Shown piece by piece: positions 1 through 7,697 of a stretch of 18,541 nt of DNA (position 1 is its first letter; every line of letters begins with the position of its first letter). Made by a program: the position numbers and the translations under genes. The notes beneath the pieces are model-generated. The model saw nothing but the letters and a program-made list of their open reading frames with translations, was not told where the DNA came from and did no database searches. This stretch comes from a bacterium BMS3Bbin07. Lineage in GTDB: Bacteria; Nitrospirota; Thermodesulfovibrionia; Thermodesulfovibrionales; JdFR-85. The stretch lies in contig BDTQ01000215.1 of NCBI GenBank assembly GCA_002898135.1, positions 1 through 18,541 of the forward strand, in the 5' to 3' direction.

Positions 1-884
1 AAGGCCATGAAGTGGTGGTGGTTGATAATTTTTATACAGGACGAATGGAGAATCTCAACCCACAAGCACGATTTTATCTCCTTGATGTACGGTCTGCAGA
101 GATGAGCAAGGTCTTTGAGATCGAAAGACCCGATATCATAAATCATCATGCTGCGCAGATGTCGGTTCCTGCATCTGTGGAAGACCCTGCGTTTGATGCC
201 GATGTAAATATAATGGGACTGATAAACCTGCTTCAGAATTCCGTCAGATACAAAGCAAGGAAATTTATTTTCATCTCTTCAGGGGGTGCAATTTACGGTG
301 AGAAGGAAAATATTCCAATCTCCGAGACAGACCAGCCACTGCCGCTCTCTCCTTATGCCATAACAAAGCTGACCTCGGAGAACTATCTCGGGTTTTACAA
401 ACATCAACACAACCTTGATTATACTGTTCTCCGTTATGCAAACGTCTATGGTCCAAGGCAGGTACCCCATGCCGAGGCAGGAGTGGTTTCCATATTCATG
501 AACAAACTCAGAAACGGAGAGCTTCCCATGATTTACCATTATCCTGATGAACCCGACGGCATGACAAGGGACTACTGTTATGTCGGGGATATTGTCAGGG
601 CCAATATGCTTGCCTTAAAAAAAGGCTCCGGTGACGCCGTGAACATAGGCACTTCAAAGGAGACCACCACTGGTGAACTTTACAGGACGATACTGGAGAT
701 AATGAGGAGACATGGATACGCAAGTGATGCCATGTTTGACACCCCTCAAAAGGGTGCTGCAAGGTCCGGAGACCTCAGGAGGAGCGCACTGAAGATTGAG
801 AGAGCAAAGGCAATACTGGGATGGCAGCCTGAGTATGACCTCAATCGAGGGCTTGAAGAAACTATTCTTAATGAGTTAATTTAA
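1..884 (+). CDS. NAD-dependent sugar-nucleotide epimerase/dehydratase (extended SDR), 5' end cut off
   Basis: The reading frame is open from the first bases of the window; residues before the first possible start (GTG at 12) read G-H-E-V-V-V-V-D-N-F-Y-T-G-R. This is the end of the first Rossmann beta-alpha-beta unit of extended SDR enzymes, so the glycine-rich NAD site lies upstream and the gene is partial. The catalytic pair is visible: a Ser in ISSGGAIYG and the YxxxK motif in SPYAITK. The substrate-binding half has NVYGPRQ and a conserved R-D-Y-C-Y-V-G-D-I. The family interconverts or dehydrates NDP-sugars for surface polysaccharide, UDP-glucose 4-epimerase being the usual label. The exact substrate cannot be read from the sequence. 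It is followed 24 bp later by pyrE on the same strand. Confidence 0.9.
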   Translation, partial: GHEVVVVDNFYTGRMENLNPQARFYLLDVRSAEMSKVFEIERPDIINHHAAQMSVPASVEDPAFDADVNIMGLINLLQNSVRYKARKFIFISSGGAIYGEKENIPISETDQPLPLSPYAITKLTSENYLGFYKHQHNLDYTVLRYANVYGPRQVPHAEAGVVSIFMNKLRNGELPMIYHYPDEPDGMTRDYCYVGDIVRANMLALKKGSGDAVNIGTSKETTTGELYRTILEIMRRHGYASDAMFDTPQKGAARSGDLRRSALKIERAKAILGWQPEYDLNRGLEETILNELI

Positions 885-908
885 AAGGTTGAAACGATTG
901 GAGGTGCG

Positions 909-1505
909 ATGGGTGACAAAGAGCGGTTAATTAAACTTATACGTGAATATGCCTTTAAATATAGCGATAGTCCTGTGTTTCGTCTGACTTCAGGTCTTAT
1001 GAGCAAGTATTACTTTAATCTCAAAAAGATTACCTATACCCCCGAAGGACAATTCCTGCTTGGCAAACTTTTTTATGAGAAGATAAAGGAACTCAACCTT
1101 TCACCAAAGGCAATCGGGGGACTTACTCTGGGTGCTGACCCTATTGCAATAGCCGTAGCACGTTACTCCTATGATGTCAAGGACCCAATCGAGGCCTTTG
1201 TAATAAGAAAAGAGCCTAAAGAGCATGGCATGGGCCTTCAGATAGAGGGTAATGTTGGTCCCCGGGATAAAGTAATTATAGTCGATGATGTTGTAACGAG
1301 TGGGGCCTCAACCATAAAGGCTATAGAGATAGCTGAGAAGTATAAACTGGAAATAATTGCCGTTATGGCCCTCCTTGACAGGTGTGAACAGAGAGGCCGG
1401 GAGAATATAGAGGCAAAGGGGTATCCTTTTTATTCTATAGTTACTGTGGAGGATATAAAGGAACAGGCAGCGGCTATAAAGGAACAGGCAACAGGTAATG
1501 TTTAA
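909..1505 (+). CDS. pyrE: Orotate phosphoribosyltransferase
   Basis: Transfers the phosphoribosyl group of PRPP to orotate to give OMP, the fifth step of pyrimidine synthesis, in the cytoplasm. The protein is 198 residues, a normal length. The type I PRTase PRPP loop VIIVDDVVTSGAS lies at residues 122-134 and the flexible catalytic loop with RKEPKEHG at 100-107. The N-terminal SGLMSKYYFNLK matches the orotate-binding hood of the family. The start is supported by GGAGG just upstream of the ATG. The C-terminus carries a short tandem duplication (IKEQA twice), probably outside the catalytic core. It sits in a run of same-strand genes, but its neighbours are not pyrimidine genes. Confidence 0.95.
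   Translation: MGDKERLIKLIREYAFKYSDSPVFRLTSGLMSKYYFNLKKITYTPEGQFLLGKLFYEKIKELNLSPKAIGGLTLGADPIAIAVARYSYDVKDPIEAFVIRKEPKEHGMGLQIEGNVGPRDKVIIVDDVVTSGASTIKAIEIAEKYKLEIIAVMALLDRCEQRGRENIEAKGYPFYSIVTVEDIKEQAAAIKEQATGNV
1454..1490 (+). repeat. Tandem 21-bp duplication in the pyrE 3' end
   Basis: The 16-base string TATAAAGGAACAGGCA occurs at 1454-1469 and again at 1475-1490, a period of 21 bp (7 codons). It preserves the reading frame and repeats the peptide IKEQA. This looks like a small in-frame slippage duplication at the C-terminus of PyrE. Confidence 0.75.
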
Positions 1506-1547
1506 CAGGCAATACAGAACACCTGAAATGCAGAAACTGATTTTTTA

Positions 1548-2210
1548 ATGATCGATCTCCACACACATAGCCTCTTCAGCGATGGCGAGCTTATTCCGAC
1601 TGAACTTGTTAGAAGGGCACGGGTGAAGGGTTACAGGGCCATTGCGATCACTGACCATATGGATTCATCAAATATGGATTTTATTATTCCAAGGCTTGTA
1701 CAGATTGCCGATGAGCTTAATGCCATACAGCCTGTAAAGGTTATTCCAGGGGCTGAGCTCACCCATCTTCCACCTGAACTCATAGCAAAAGGCATCAAAA
1801 AGGCAAGGAAACTCGGGGCTCTGATTGTTGTTGTTCATGGAGAGACTCTGGTGGAGCCTGTTCAGGAGGGGACAAACTGGGCAGCCATTGCCGGGGGAGC
1901 CGATATCCTGAGCCATCCGGGGCTCATAGATGAGGAAGATGTAAAGTATGCCGCTGCACAGGGCGTTGTCCTTGAGTTGAGTGCAAGAAAAGGACATTGC
2001 CTGTCAAACGGACATGTGGCACGACTTGCACAGCAGTACAGTGCCAGACTCGTTATTAATACCGATGCACATTCTCCGGGAGACCTTATAGACCGCGGGT
2101 TTGCAGCAAAAGTTATACTCTCGGCAGGACTCGATACAACTGTCCTGAACAGGGTATTCGCCACATCTGAAGAAATAGTTAAATCTGTCTTTTTACAGGG
2201 AGGAGATTAA
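1548..2210 (+). CDS. PHP-domain metal-dependent phosphoesterase (histidinol-phosphatase-like)
   Basis: A 220-residue protein with the full set of PHP metal ligands: the HTH motif and following acidic residue at 5-12, ITDHMD near 34-39, a GAELTH segment, VVHGE, SHPG and a C-terminal TDAH. PHP proteins hydrolyse phosphoesters with a tri-metal centre; relatives include histidinol phosphatase and 3',5'-nucleotide phosphatases. Substrate unknown. The protein is shorter than HisK-type histidinol phosphatases and no his genes are near, so a role in histidine synthesis is not supported. No good ribosome site is visible before the ATG. The stop overlaps the next start (TAATG), suggesting translational coupling with the TPR gene. 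Confidence 0.88.
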   Translation: MIDLHTHSLFSDGELIPTELVRRARVKGYRAIAITDHMDSSNMDFIIPRLVQIADELNAIQPVKVIPGAELTHLPPELIAKGIKKARKLGALIVVVHGETLVEPVQEGTNWAAIAGGADILSHPGLIDEEDVKYAAAQGVVLELSARKGHCLSNGHVARLAQQYSARLVINTDAHSPGDLIDRGFAAKVILSAGLDTTVLNRVFATSEEIVKSVFLQGGD

Positions 2211-2971
2211 TGCCTAAACCAATAAAAAAACGTGTGCAGAAAAGGAATATTGGAGAGAGAGAGGTCATATCTCTCTATGAAAAAGCGTTGGATTATTATC
2301 TTGAGAACAAAAAGACCGTATATCTCGGTGCAGCTTTGACGGTCCTGTTCATCACAATAATGACAGGTCTGCTCTTTTATAACAAAAAGATTACCGAACA
2401 GGCAGCAACCCTTCAGTATGAAGGGTATAAGCTTTACCACAACCTCTATCAGGAGGATGACAAGAAAACGGATGAGGTTGTCCTGAAAAAGGCCCTGGAA
2501 AAATTCCAGGAGGCATATGACAAGAAGAAATCACCCATTACCCTCCTTTACATTGCAAACACACAGTTTGCACTCGGGCAGAATGAAGAGGCACTGAAAA
2601 CCCTGGAGCAATTTACAAAAAAGTATTCAGGTAACAAAGACCTCCTCCCTCTGGCATACTACAAGATTGCGGCAATCCAGATGAAAGAAGGCAGGAAAGA
2701 GGAGGCCCTCAAGACACTCGACACCCTCTATAATCTCAAGACAAGTCCGTTTCTGAAAGACGTTGCCCTTCATGATTCAGCAAGCATACTTGAGAAAATG
2801 GGCAGGAAAGAGGAGGCACTCAAGAAATATGAACAGCTTGCAAAAGACTACCCCCAGTCGCCTTATTATCAGCTTGCCATTACAGAGGTCGAAAAGGAAG
2901 CAGAAAAAAAGATGAAGGATAACATAAACAATAAAGATAATAATGAAACAACTAAAAAAGAGAAGCCATAA
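2210..2971 (+). CDS. Membrane-anchored tetratricopeptide repeat protein
   Basis: 253 residues. A basic N-terminus is followed by one hydrophobic segment at about 37-57, then a helical repeat domain from about residue 100. TPR-like units are visible, including two nearly identical stretches with GRKEEALK. The tail is very rich in Lys, Asn and Glu. The layout (short cytoplasmic head, one membrane span, periplasmic TPRs) resembles YfgM-type proteins that work with the Sec/chaperone machinery, but this is resemblance, not proof. AGGAG precedes the ATG, and the start overlaps the PHP-gene stop by one base. The gene ends just before the inverted repeat at 2986-3150, whose stems may also stop transcription. 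Confidence 0.85.
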   Translation: MPKPIKKRVQKRNIGEREVISLYEKALDYYLENKKTVYLGAALTVLFITIMTGLLFYNKKITEQAATLQYEGYKLYHNLYQEDDKKTDEVVLKKALEKFQEAYDKKKSPITLLYIANTQFALGQNEEALKTLEQFTKKYSGNKDLLPLAYYKIAAIQMKEGRKEEALKTLDTLYNLKTSPFLKDVALHDSASILEKMGRKEEALKKYEQLAKDYPQSPYYQLAITEVEKEAEKKMKDNINNKDNNETTKKEKP

Positions 2972-2985
2972 AAACTCAAAGAGGA

Positions 2986-3150
2986 ACACACCCCTTAATC
3001 CCCTCTTGATAGAGGGGAGAGCCCTTGTCATTCATGTTCTTACGGGTAAGAGCGGGATGAGGTAAGGGGGAAGAGCAAGCAGGTAAAAGACAGTCTTGAG
3101 AAAACAGGGAGAGGCGAACTCCCCTCTAAAAAGAGGGGGCAGGGGTGTGT
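2986..3150. repeat. MITE-like imperfect inverted repeat, about 165 bp
   Basis: Two arms of roughly 33-35 bp face each other. The outer ends match exactly over 10 bases (ACACACCCCT at 2986-2995 and its complement at 3141-3150). After a 2-4 base gap both arms continue with CCCCTCTT, two variable bases, then TAGAGGGGAG. Each arm is itself a hairpin (CCCCTCT paired with AGAGGGG). The ~95-bp middle shows no ORF. It lies between convergent genes, so the hairpins could also serve as a bidirectional terminator. No transposase is near and no target duplication is clear. Such short non-coding inverted repeats are typically dispersed in a genome, which cannot be checked here. Confidence 0.7.
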
Positions 3151-3235
3151 AAAGAGCAGGTCTTCAACTGGTTAAATGTTTGATATTGCAGACGAACAGG
3201 TCTCTCTGAATAAATGCTGGGCCAACAAATTAAAT

Positions 3236-4714
3236 CTATCTTTTCAGGGGCAGATAAATAATCGAGCCCGGTCTCAGCCTTTCAGGGTTGATATCTTTGT
3301 TAAGGGCAAAGAGTTCCTTACGCGTGATGCGCAATCTCTTTGCAATCTCCCACAGTGTATCCCCTTTCTTTATGATGTATGGTGTCTTTGGCCTGGTCTT
3401 CGTTACATAGGCCCCGTTAGTTGGGGGGAGATAGATGATGGAGCCGGGCCTTAACCTCCTTGGGTTAATGCCCTTATTGAGGGCATAGAGTTCCTTGCGG
3501 GTAAAGTGAAAGCTCTTTGCAAGGTCCCACAAGGTATCCCCCTTCTTGATGATGTATGGTATCTTCGGCATTCTCTCTTCAGGGGTGGCATTATTGAAGC
3601 ATTCGTTAAAGCGCTCACCCGTTCCTTCAGGTACGCGAATCCTGTAGGTCTTGAGGTCAGGTGGTGTACACCATCTCTTCAACTCGGGATTTAGCCCGCG
3701 TATCGTCTTTATCGTCGAATCAGTACACCTGGCTATGAACGACAGTGATACAGGGCTGTTAATCTCAGCTTCCTCAAACTTCAACGGCTCATGATAATCT
3801 ATATCGGTAAACCCGTACTTCTCCGGCTCGGATGCGATTATCCCTGCTGCTATAAACTTTGATACATAGTTCCTCGTCTCCTGCTTCAGGTACCTGGTCC
3901 TGATGATGCTCCAGTAATTGTCAGACCTGCTCTTGCGGAGAGCCCTCCTTACCTTTCCCTCACCTGCATTGTAGGCTGCAAGGGCAAGTGACCACGAACC
4001 GAACTGGTTATACAGGTCTTTCAGATAACGCGCTGCCGCAACAGTGGATTTAATCGGGTCCTGCCTCTCGTCTCTCCAGTAATCCGTCTTAAGGCCATAA
4101 CTCTCTCCGGTTGACTGCATGAACTGCCAGGGGCCCACTGCATGGGCACTTGAGCGTGCATCCGTACTGTAACCACTCTCTATAAGGGGCAGATAAACAA
4201 GGTCTGCAGGCAACTCGTTCTCCTTAAGGATGGCCTTGATCGTATCAAGATATCTGCCCGAACGCTGAAGCCATGTTGCAAAGGTCCTTCTTTTTTTGGT
4301 TGTGTACAGATATATGTGTCTCTCCACCCTGTCCCTTGCCGAATCGTCATCTTTATACGAGGCAAGGAGGACAAACTCCTGCACCTGAGGGGACTCAGTC
4401 TCCTGAAGAAGGATATCCGCATCCAGCGAAGGGGAAAGCCCGGACTGCCTGCATAGATAGGGGGTAAGCTCTGTCGCAGTTATTGACAGCAGGTTATCGT
4501 CTATTGAAAAGCCTGACAACAAGTTGAATCTCCGGTCAAAAAAGGGGGGGGAATTATCCATAACCTCATCTATTACATCCTGATCAGTGCCTGAGAGGAG
4601 GGTCTCATTAACAGAAGCCCCCCAGGCCTTACTTTTCTGGTCGAGTATCAGACTCAGGAGAAGAAGAGTAAGTAGCATTGCAATGTTGCGACTTCTTCCG
4701 GTTTTTAGTGTCAT
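3236..4714 (-). CDS. mltD: Membrane-bound lytic murein transglycosylase D-like protein with two LysM domains
   Basis: Cleaves the MurNAc-GlcNAc bond of peptidoglycan in the periplasm. After a signal-like segment (MLLTLLLLSLIL followed by a polar stretch) comes an SLT domain with the catalytic Glu in YLPLIESGYS and the family blocks AVGPWQFM and ALAAYNAGEG. Two C-terminal LysM domains (3425-3559 and 3248-3382 on the minus strand) bind glycan. The frame is open back to an ATG at 4777, but a sigma-70-like promoter at 4749-4777 lies inside that extension. The ATG at 4714, giving about 492 residues, is therefore preferred; no strong ribosome site marks any candidate start. No lipobox Cys is seen, unlike E. 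coli MltD. Transcribed divergently from cdaA. Confidence 0.9.
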   Translation of the reverse strand: MTLKTGRSRNIAMLLTLLLLSLILDQKSKAWGASVNETLLSGTDQDVIDEVMDNSPPFFDRRFNLLSGFSIDDNLLSITATELTPYLCRQSGLSPSLDADILLQETESPQVQEFVLLASYKDDDSARDRVERHIYLYTTKKRRTFATWLQRSGRYLDTIKAILKENELPADLVYLPLIESGYSTDARSSAHAVGPWQFMQSTGESYGLKTDYWRDERQDPIKSTVAAARYLKDLYNQFGSWSLALAAYNAGEGKVRRALRKSRSDNYWSIIRTRYLKQETRNYVSKFIAAGIIASEPEKYGFTDIDYHEPLKFEEAEINSPVSLSFIARCTDSTIKTIRGLNPELKRWCTPPDLKTYRIRVPEGTGERFNECFNNATPEERMPKIPYIIKKGDTLWDLAKSFHFTRKELYALNKGINPRRLRPGSIIYLPPTNGAYVTKTRPKTPYIIKKGDTLWEIAKRLRITRKELFALNKDINPERLRPGSIIYLPLKR

Positions 4715-4748
4715 CGAACCAGTCGTATTATTAAAAATCATGATTTCT

Positions 4749-4777
4749 ATATTAATTGAAGCCCGTTTTTTTGTCAA
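4749..4777 (-). promoter_or_regulatory. Sigma-70-type promoter for the transglycosylase gene
   Basis: On the minus strand TTGACA (4777-4772, exact consensus) is followed by a 17-bp spacer and TAATAT (4754-4749, 4 of 6). It predicts a transcript start near 4742, which excludes the ATG at 4777 and leaves about 28 nt before the ATG at 4714. Confidence 0.6.
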
Positions 4778-4798
4778 ACACCGGTTTTATGTTAAAAT
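4771..4798 (+). promoter_or_regulatory. Sigma-70-type promoter for the cdaA operon
   Basis: TTGTCA (4771-4776, 5 of 6), a 16-bp spacer, then TAAAAT (4793-4798, 5 of 6). Its -35 hexamer coincides with the -35 of the opposite-strand promoter. The leader to the cdaA ATG would be about 97 nt and contains a small hairpin (GCCGT at 4830-4834 with ACGGC at 4841-4845). Confidence 0.5.
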
Positions 4799-4901
4799 GT
4801 TATTATTTCCTTAACTTTTATTTATTGTTGCCGTTTTTTCACGGCTTCAGACAACGTGGCTCTGAAATCAACAACAGGAAATACTGTTACCCTGGAGGGA
4901 T

Positions 4902-5672
4902 ATGGTAGAAGCCCTGAGACATCTGAGATGGCAGGATATACTGGACATTATTGTTGTAGCTCTTGTCCTGTACAGAGTGCTTCTGATCATAAACGGCACA
5001 AGGGCTGTCCAGATGCTCATCGGCCTTGGTGTTCTGCTGGGCGCCTTTTTTCTCTCCAGTTACCTCAAGCTTCATACAATGTACTGGATTATACAGAGCT
5101 TATGGGCACAGGTTGTCCTTGCCCTGATAATCCTCTTTCAGCCCGAGATAAGGAAGGCCCTCGCCCAGATGGGAGAGACCTCTTTCCTGCCTTCCCTTAC
5201 CTCGGCCTCGGAACTGAAGTCCCTGGAAGAGATAGTCAGGGCTACAGTGGCCCTGTCCAGCAGAAAGATAGGCGCCCTGATTGTAATTGAAAGGGATATA
5301 TCACTCAAGGATTTTATAGAGATCGGGACTCCGCTTGATGCAAAGGTTTCAAAGGAGATTCTCCTCAGTATTTTTCATCCGAGCTCGCCCATGCATGACG
5401 GTGCAGTCATTATAAGGATTGACAGGATAGTGGCAGCAGGATGTTTTCTGCCCATAACATTCAGGACGGACATAAGCCGTGCCCTGGGCACAAGACACCG
5501 GGCTGCAATCGGTATAACCGAAGAGACTGATGCAGTTGCCATAACAACTTCAGAGGAGACGGGCATGATCTCTTTTGCCGTTAACGGAGAGCTGGAGACT
5601 CACATGGATATGGGACACCTGCGGGATATACTTACTGATATGTTCACAGAGAGAAAGAAGGGGAGGAGATGA
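4902..5672 (+). CDS. cdaA: Diadenylate cyclase CdaA (c-di-AMP synthase)
   Basis: Makes cyclic di-AMP from two ATP at the membrane. 256 residues: about three hydrophobic segments in the first 80 residues, then a DAC domain with both signature motifs, DGA (166-168, in MHDGAVII) and RHR (198-200, in GTRHRAAIG). The length and order match CdaA/DacA. GGAGG just upstream supports the ATG. The stop overlaps the next start (ATGA). The following genes, cdaR and glmM, are the classic partners: in Firmicutes CdaR modulates CdaA, and GlmM binds and inhibits it. In an organism with outer-membrane proteins, c-di-AMP is less commonly discussed but known. Confidence 0.95.
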   Translation: MVEALRHLRWQDILDIIVVALVLYRVLLIINGTRAVQMLIGLGVLLGAFFLSSYLKLHTMYWIIQSLWAQVVLALIILFQPEIRKALAQMGETSFLPSLTSASELKSLEEIVRATVALSSRKIGALIVIERDISLKDFIEIGTPLDAKVSKEILLSIFHPSSPMHDGAVIIRIDRIVAAGCFLPITFRTDISRALGTRHRAAIGITEETDAVAITTSEETGMISFAVNGELETHMDMGHLRDILTDMFTERKKGRR

Positions 5673-6319
5673 GGGATTTATTCTTCAAAAACCTCGGCCT
5701 CAAGGTCCTCGCTCTCTGCCTGGCTATAATCCTATGGTTCCTTATATCCGGCAGGGGAGTATCCGAAATCACCCTTGAGGTCCCCATAGAATACATAAAC
5801 ATCCCGCCGGGGTATGAGATAGTGAAAAAGGACCGTGATACGGTCAGGGTGAGTCTCTTTGGCAGTGAAGTGGTGCTCAGGTCGATCAAGCCTGAAGACC
5901 TGAGGGTTTATGTAGACCTGAAAGATGCACAGCCGGGACGTGGGGCGTACAGGATAAAAAAACGCAATATAAAGGTGCCGCCGGCCCTTACAATCTCCAA
6001 CGTAACCCCCTCAAAGGTGAATATCATTCTTGACAGGACTGTCAGAAAAAAAGTTCCTGTAAAGCCTGACATTTCCGGAGAACCGGCGCCGGGGAAAGAG
6101 ATAAGTCAGATAATCATAAAACCTGAGAAGGTGGAAGTAGAAGGACCTGAAAGTGTGCTGAAAAAAATCTCCTTTGTCAGGACAGAGCCCATAGATATCT
6201 CCGGACTGGATGAAAGCAGCATAAGCAAGGTCAATATAATATCAGACATACCTGCTGTAAGATTAATGACAGGGAATGTAGATGTACACATCATTATCAA
6301 GGAAGGAACAGAAAAATGA
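5669..6319 (+). CDS. cdaR: YbbR-domain protein, CdaA regulator (CdaR)
   Basis: 216 residues: an N-terminal membrane anchor (about residues 9-26, LKVLALCLAIILWFLI), then an extracytoplasmic region with two YbbR-type beta-rich repeats (about 30-110 and 112-210; the second begins near VRKKVPVKPDISG). YbbR proteins next to cdaA regulate the cyclase through the membrane. B. subtilis CdaR has three to four repeats, so this is a shorter form. Start and stop overlap both neighbours by 4 bp (ATGA), with GGGAGGAG directly before the ATG, so translation of cdaA-cdaR-glmM is probably coupled. Confidence 0.9.
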   Translation: MRDLFFKNLGLKVLALCLAIILWFLISGRGVSEITLEVPIEYINIPPGYEIVKKDRDTVRVSLFGSEVVLRSIKPEDLRVYVDLKDAQPGRGAYRIKKRNIKVPPALTISNVTPSKVNIILDRTVRKKVPVKPDISGEPAPGKEISQIIIKPEKVEVEGPESVLKKISFVRTEPIDISGLDESSISKVNIISDIPAVRLMTGNVDVHIIIKEGTEK

Positions 6320-7665
6320 AACTTTTTGGAACTGATGGTATCCGCGGACGGGTTAACAGGAACCCCATGACTCCCGAACTCGTACTGAAGGTGGGCATGG
6401 CTGCAGCAAAGGTATTGAGAAAAGAAGAAGGCAGGAACCTGGTCCTTATTGGCAAGGATACCCGCATATCAGGCTATATGATAGAGAGCGCCCTGACATC
6501 CGGGATATGCTCCATGGGGATGAATGTCATCCTTGTAGGTCCCATACCCACTCCAGGCATAGCCTTCCTGACAAGAACCATGAGACTTGATGCAGGAGTC
6601 GTCATCTCTGCATCACATAATCCTTTTGAGGATAACGGGATCAAGTTCTTTTCTTTTGACGGGTTCAAACTCCCTGACAAGGTGGAAAAAGAGATAGAAG
6701 CCCTGGTCAAGGATGACTCCTTTCTTGCAAAAAGACCCACAGGAGCATCCATAGGAAAGACCTACAGGCTTGAGGATGCAACCGGGAGGTACATAGAATT
6801 CATCAAATCCACGATCCCGAAGGGTATGAATCTTGAGGGTCTGAGGGTTGTGGTGGATTGTGCCAATGGCGCGGCGTACAAGATTACCCCGGAGGTGCTG
6901 ACCGAACTGGGCGCAGATGTTATTACAATAAACAATAATCCGGACGGCACGAATATCAATCACTGTTGCGGCTCCACTGACCTTGCACATCTTAAGGAAG
7001 AGGTATTGCGCAATGCCGCACATGTCGGGGTTGCTCATGATGGTGATGCCGACAGGACCCTCTTTGTCGATGAGACAGGCAGGGAGGTGGACGGAGACAA
7101 GGTCCTGGCTATCTGGGCTGTGGCACTGAAAAAAGAGGGAAAGCTGAAGAATGATGCAGTGGTTGCAACGGTTATGAGCAACCTTGGGATTGAGCATTAC
7201 CTTGAGAGAAAGGGGATAAAACTCATAAGGACAAACGTGGGAGACAGGTTTGTGGTTGAGGAGATACAGAGGGGCGGATATAACCTCGGCGGGGAGCAGT
7301 CGGGCCATATAATATTTTTTGACTACAACACAACCGGAGACGGCCCTGTTACCGCACTTCAGATGCTTTATCTCATGAAGAAAACAGGAGCACCCCTTTC
7401 CGAGATGGTCTCCGATATATTCCTGTACCCCCAGATCCTCGAAAATGTAAAGGTTAAGAAGAAGGATGTTATTAAAAATGCCAGTGTTACAAGGAAGATA
7501 AAAGAGGCTGAAAAGATACTCGACGGAAAGGGCAGGGTGCTTGTGAGGCCCTCCGGAACTGAACAGAAGGTCAGGGTCATGGTTGAAGGCAGTGACAGGG
7601 AGACAATACAGGCCGTTGCTGCCGGGATTGTCAAGACAATTTTATCGGCAAGCAGTAAGGATTAA
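6316..7665 (+). CDS. glmM: Phosphoglucosamine mutase
   Basis: Interconverts glucosamine-6-phosphate and glucosamine-1-phosphate, the step that commits sugar to UDP-GlcNAc for peptidoglycan and lipid A. 449 residues, the usual length. All four alpha-D-phosphohexomutase sites are visible: the phosphoserine loop SASHNP (Ser100), the metal loop DGDADR, the sugar loop GGEQSGH and the C-terminal phosphate loop RPSGTEQKVRVMVEG. The N-terminal KLFGTDGIRG block distinguishes GlmM from other hexomutases. AAGGAA precedes the ATG, which overlaps the cdaR stop by 4 bp. Confidence 0.97.
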   Translation: MKLFGTDGIRGRVNRNPMTPELVLKVGMAAAKVLRKEEGRNLVLIGKDTRISGYMIESALTSGICSMGMNVILVGPIPTPGIAFLTRTMRLDAGVVISASHNPFEDNGIKFFSFDGFKLPDKVEKEIEALVKDDSFLAKRPTGASIGKTYRLEDATGRYIEFIKSTIPKGMNLEGLRVVVDCANGAAYKITPEVLTELGADVITINNNPDGTNINHCCGSTDLAHLKEEVLRNAAHVGVAHDGDADRTLFVDETGREVDGDKVLAIWAVALKKEGKLKNDAVVATVMSNLGIEHYLERKGIKLIRTNVGDRFVVEEIQRGGYNLGGEQSGHIIFFDYNTTGDGPVTALQMLYLMKKTGAPLSEMVSDIFLYPQILENVKVKKKDVIKNASVTRKIKEAEKILDGKGRVLVRPSGTEQKVRVMVEGSDRETIQAVAAGIVKTILSASSKD

Positions 7666-7697
7666 AGGATTATGGAATCAGGTAAGTACTTCCTGGA

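Noticed and set aside
2986..3150. CRISPR array or IS element
   Set aside because: Only two facing arms, no spacer-repeat series and no transposase; an inverted-repeat element fits better.
4856..5290. 144-codon plus-strand frame overlapping cdaA
   Set aside because: Out-of-frame shadow of cdaA, which has the DGA and RHR motifs and a proper ribosome site.
6613..7308. 231-codon minus-strand frame
   Set aside because: Lies wholly inside glmM, whose four catalytic loops are intact; it is a chance antisense frame.
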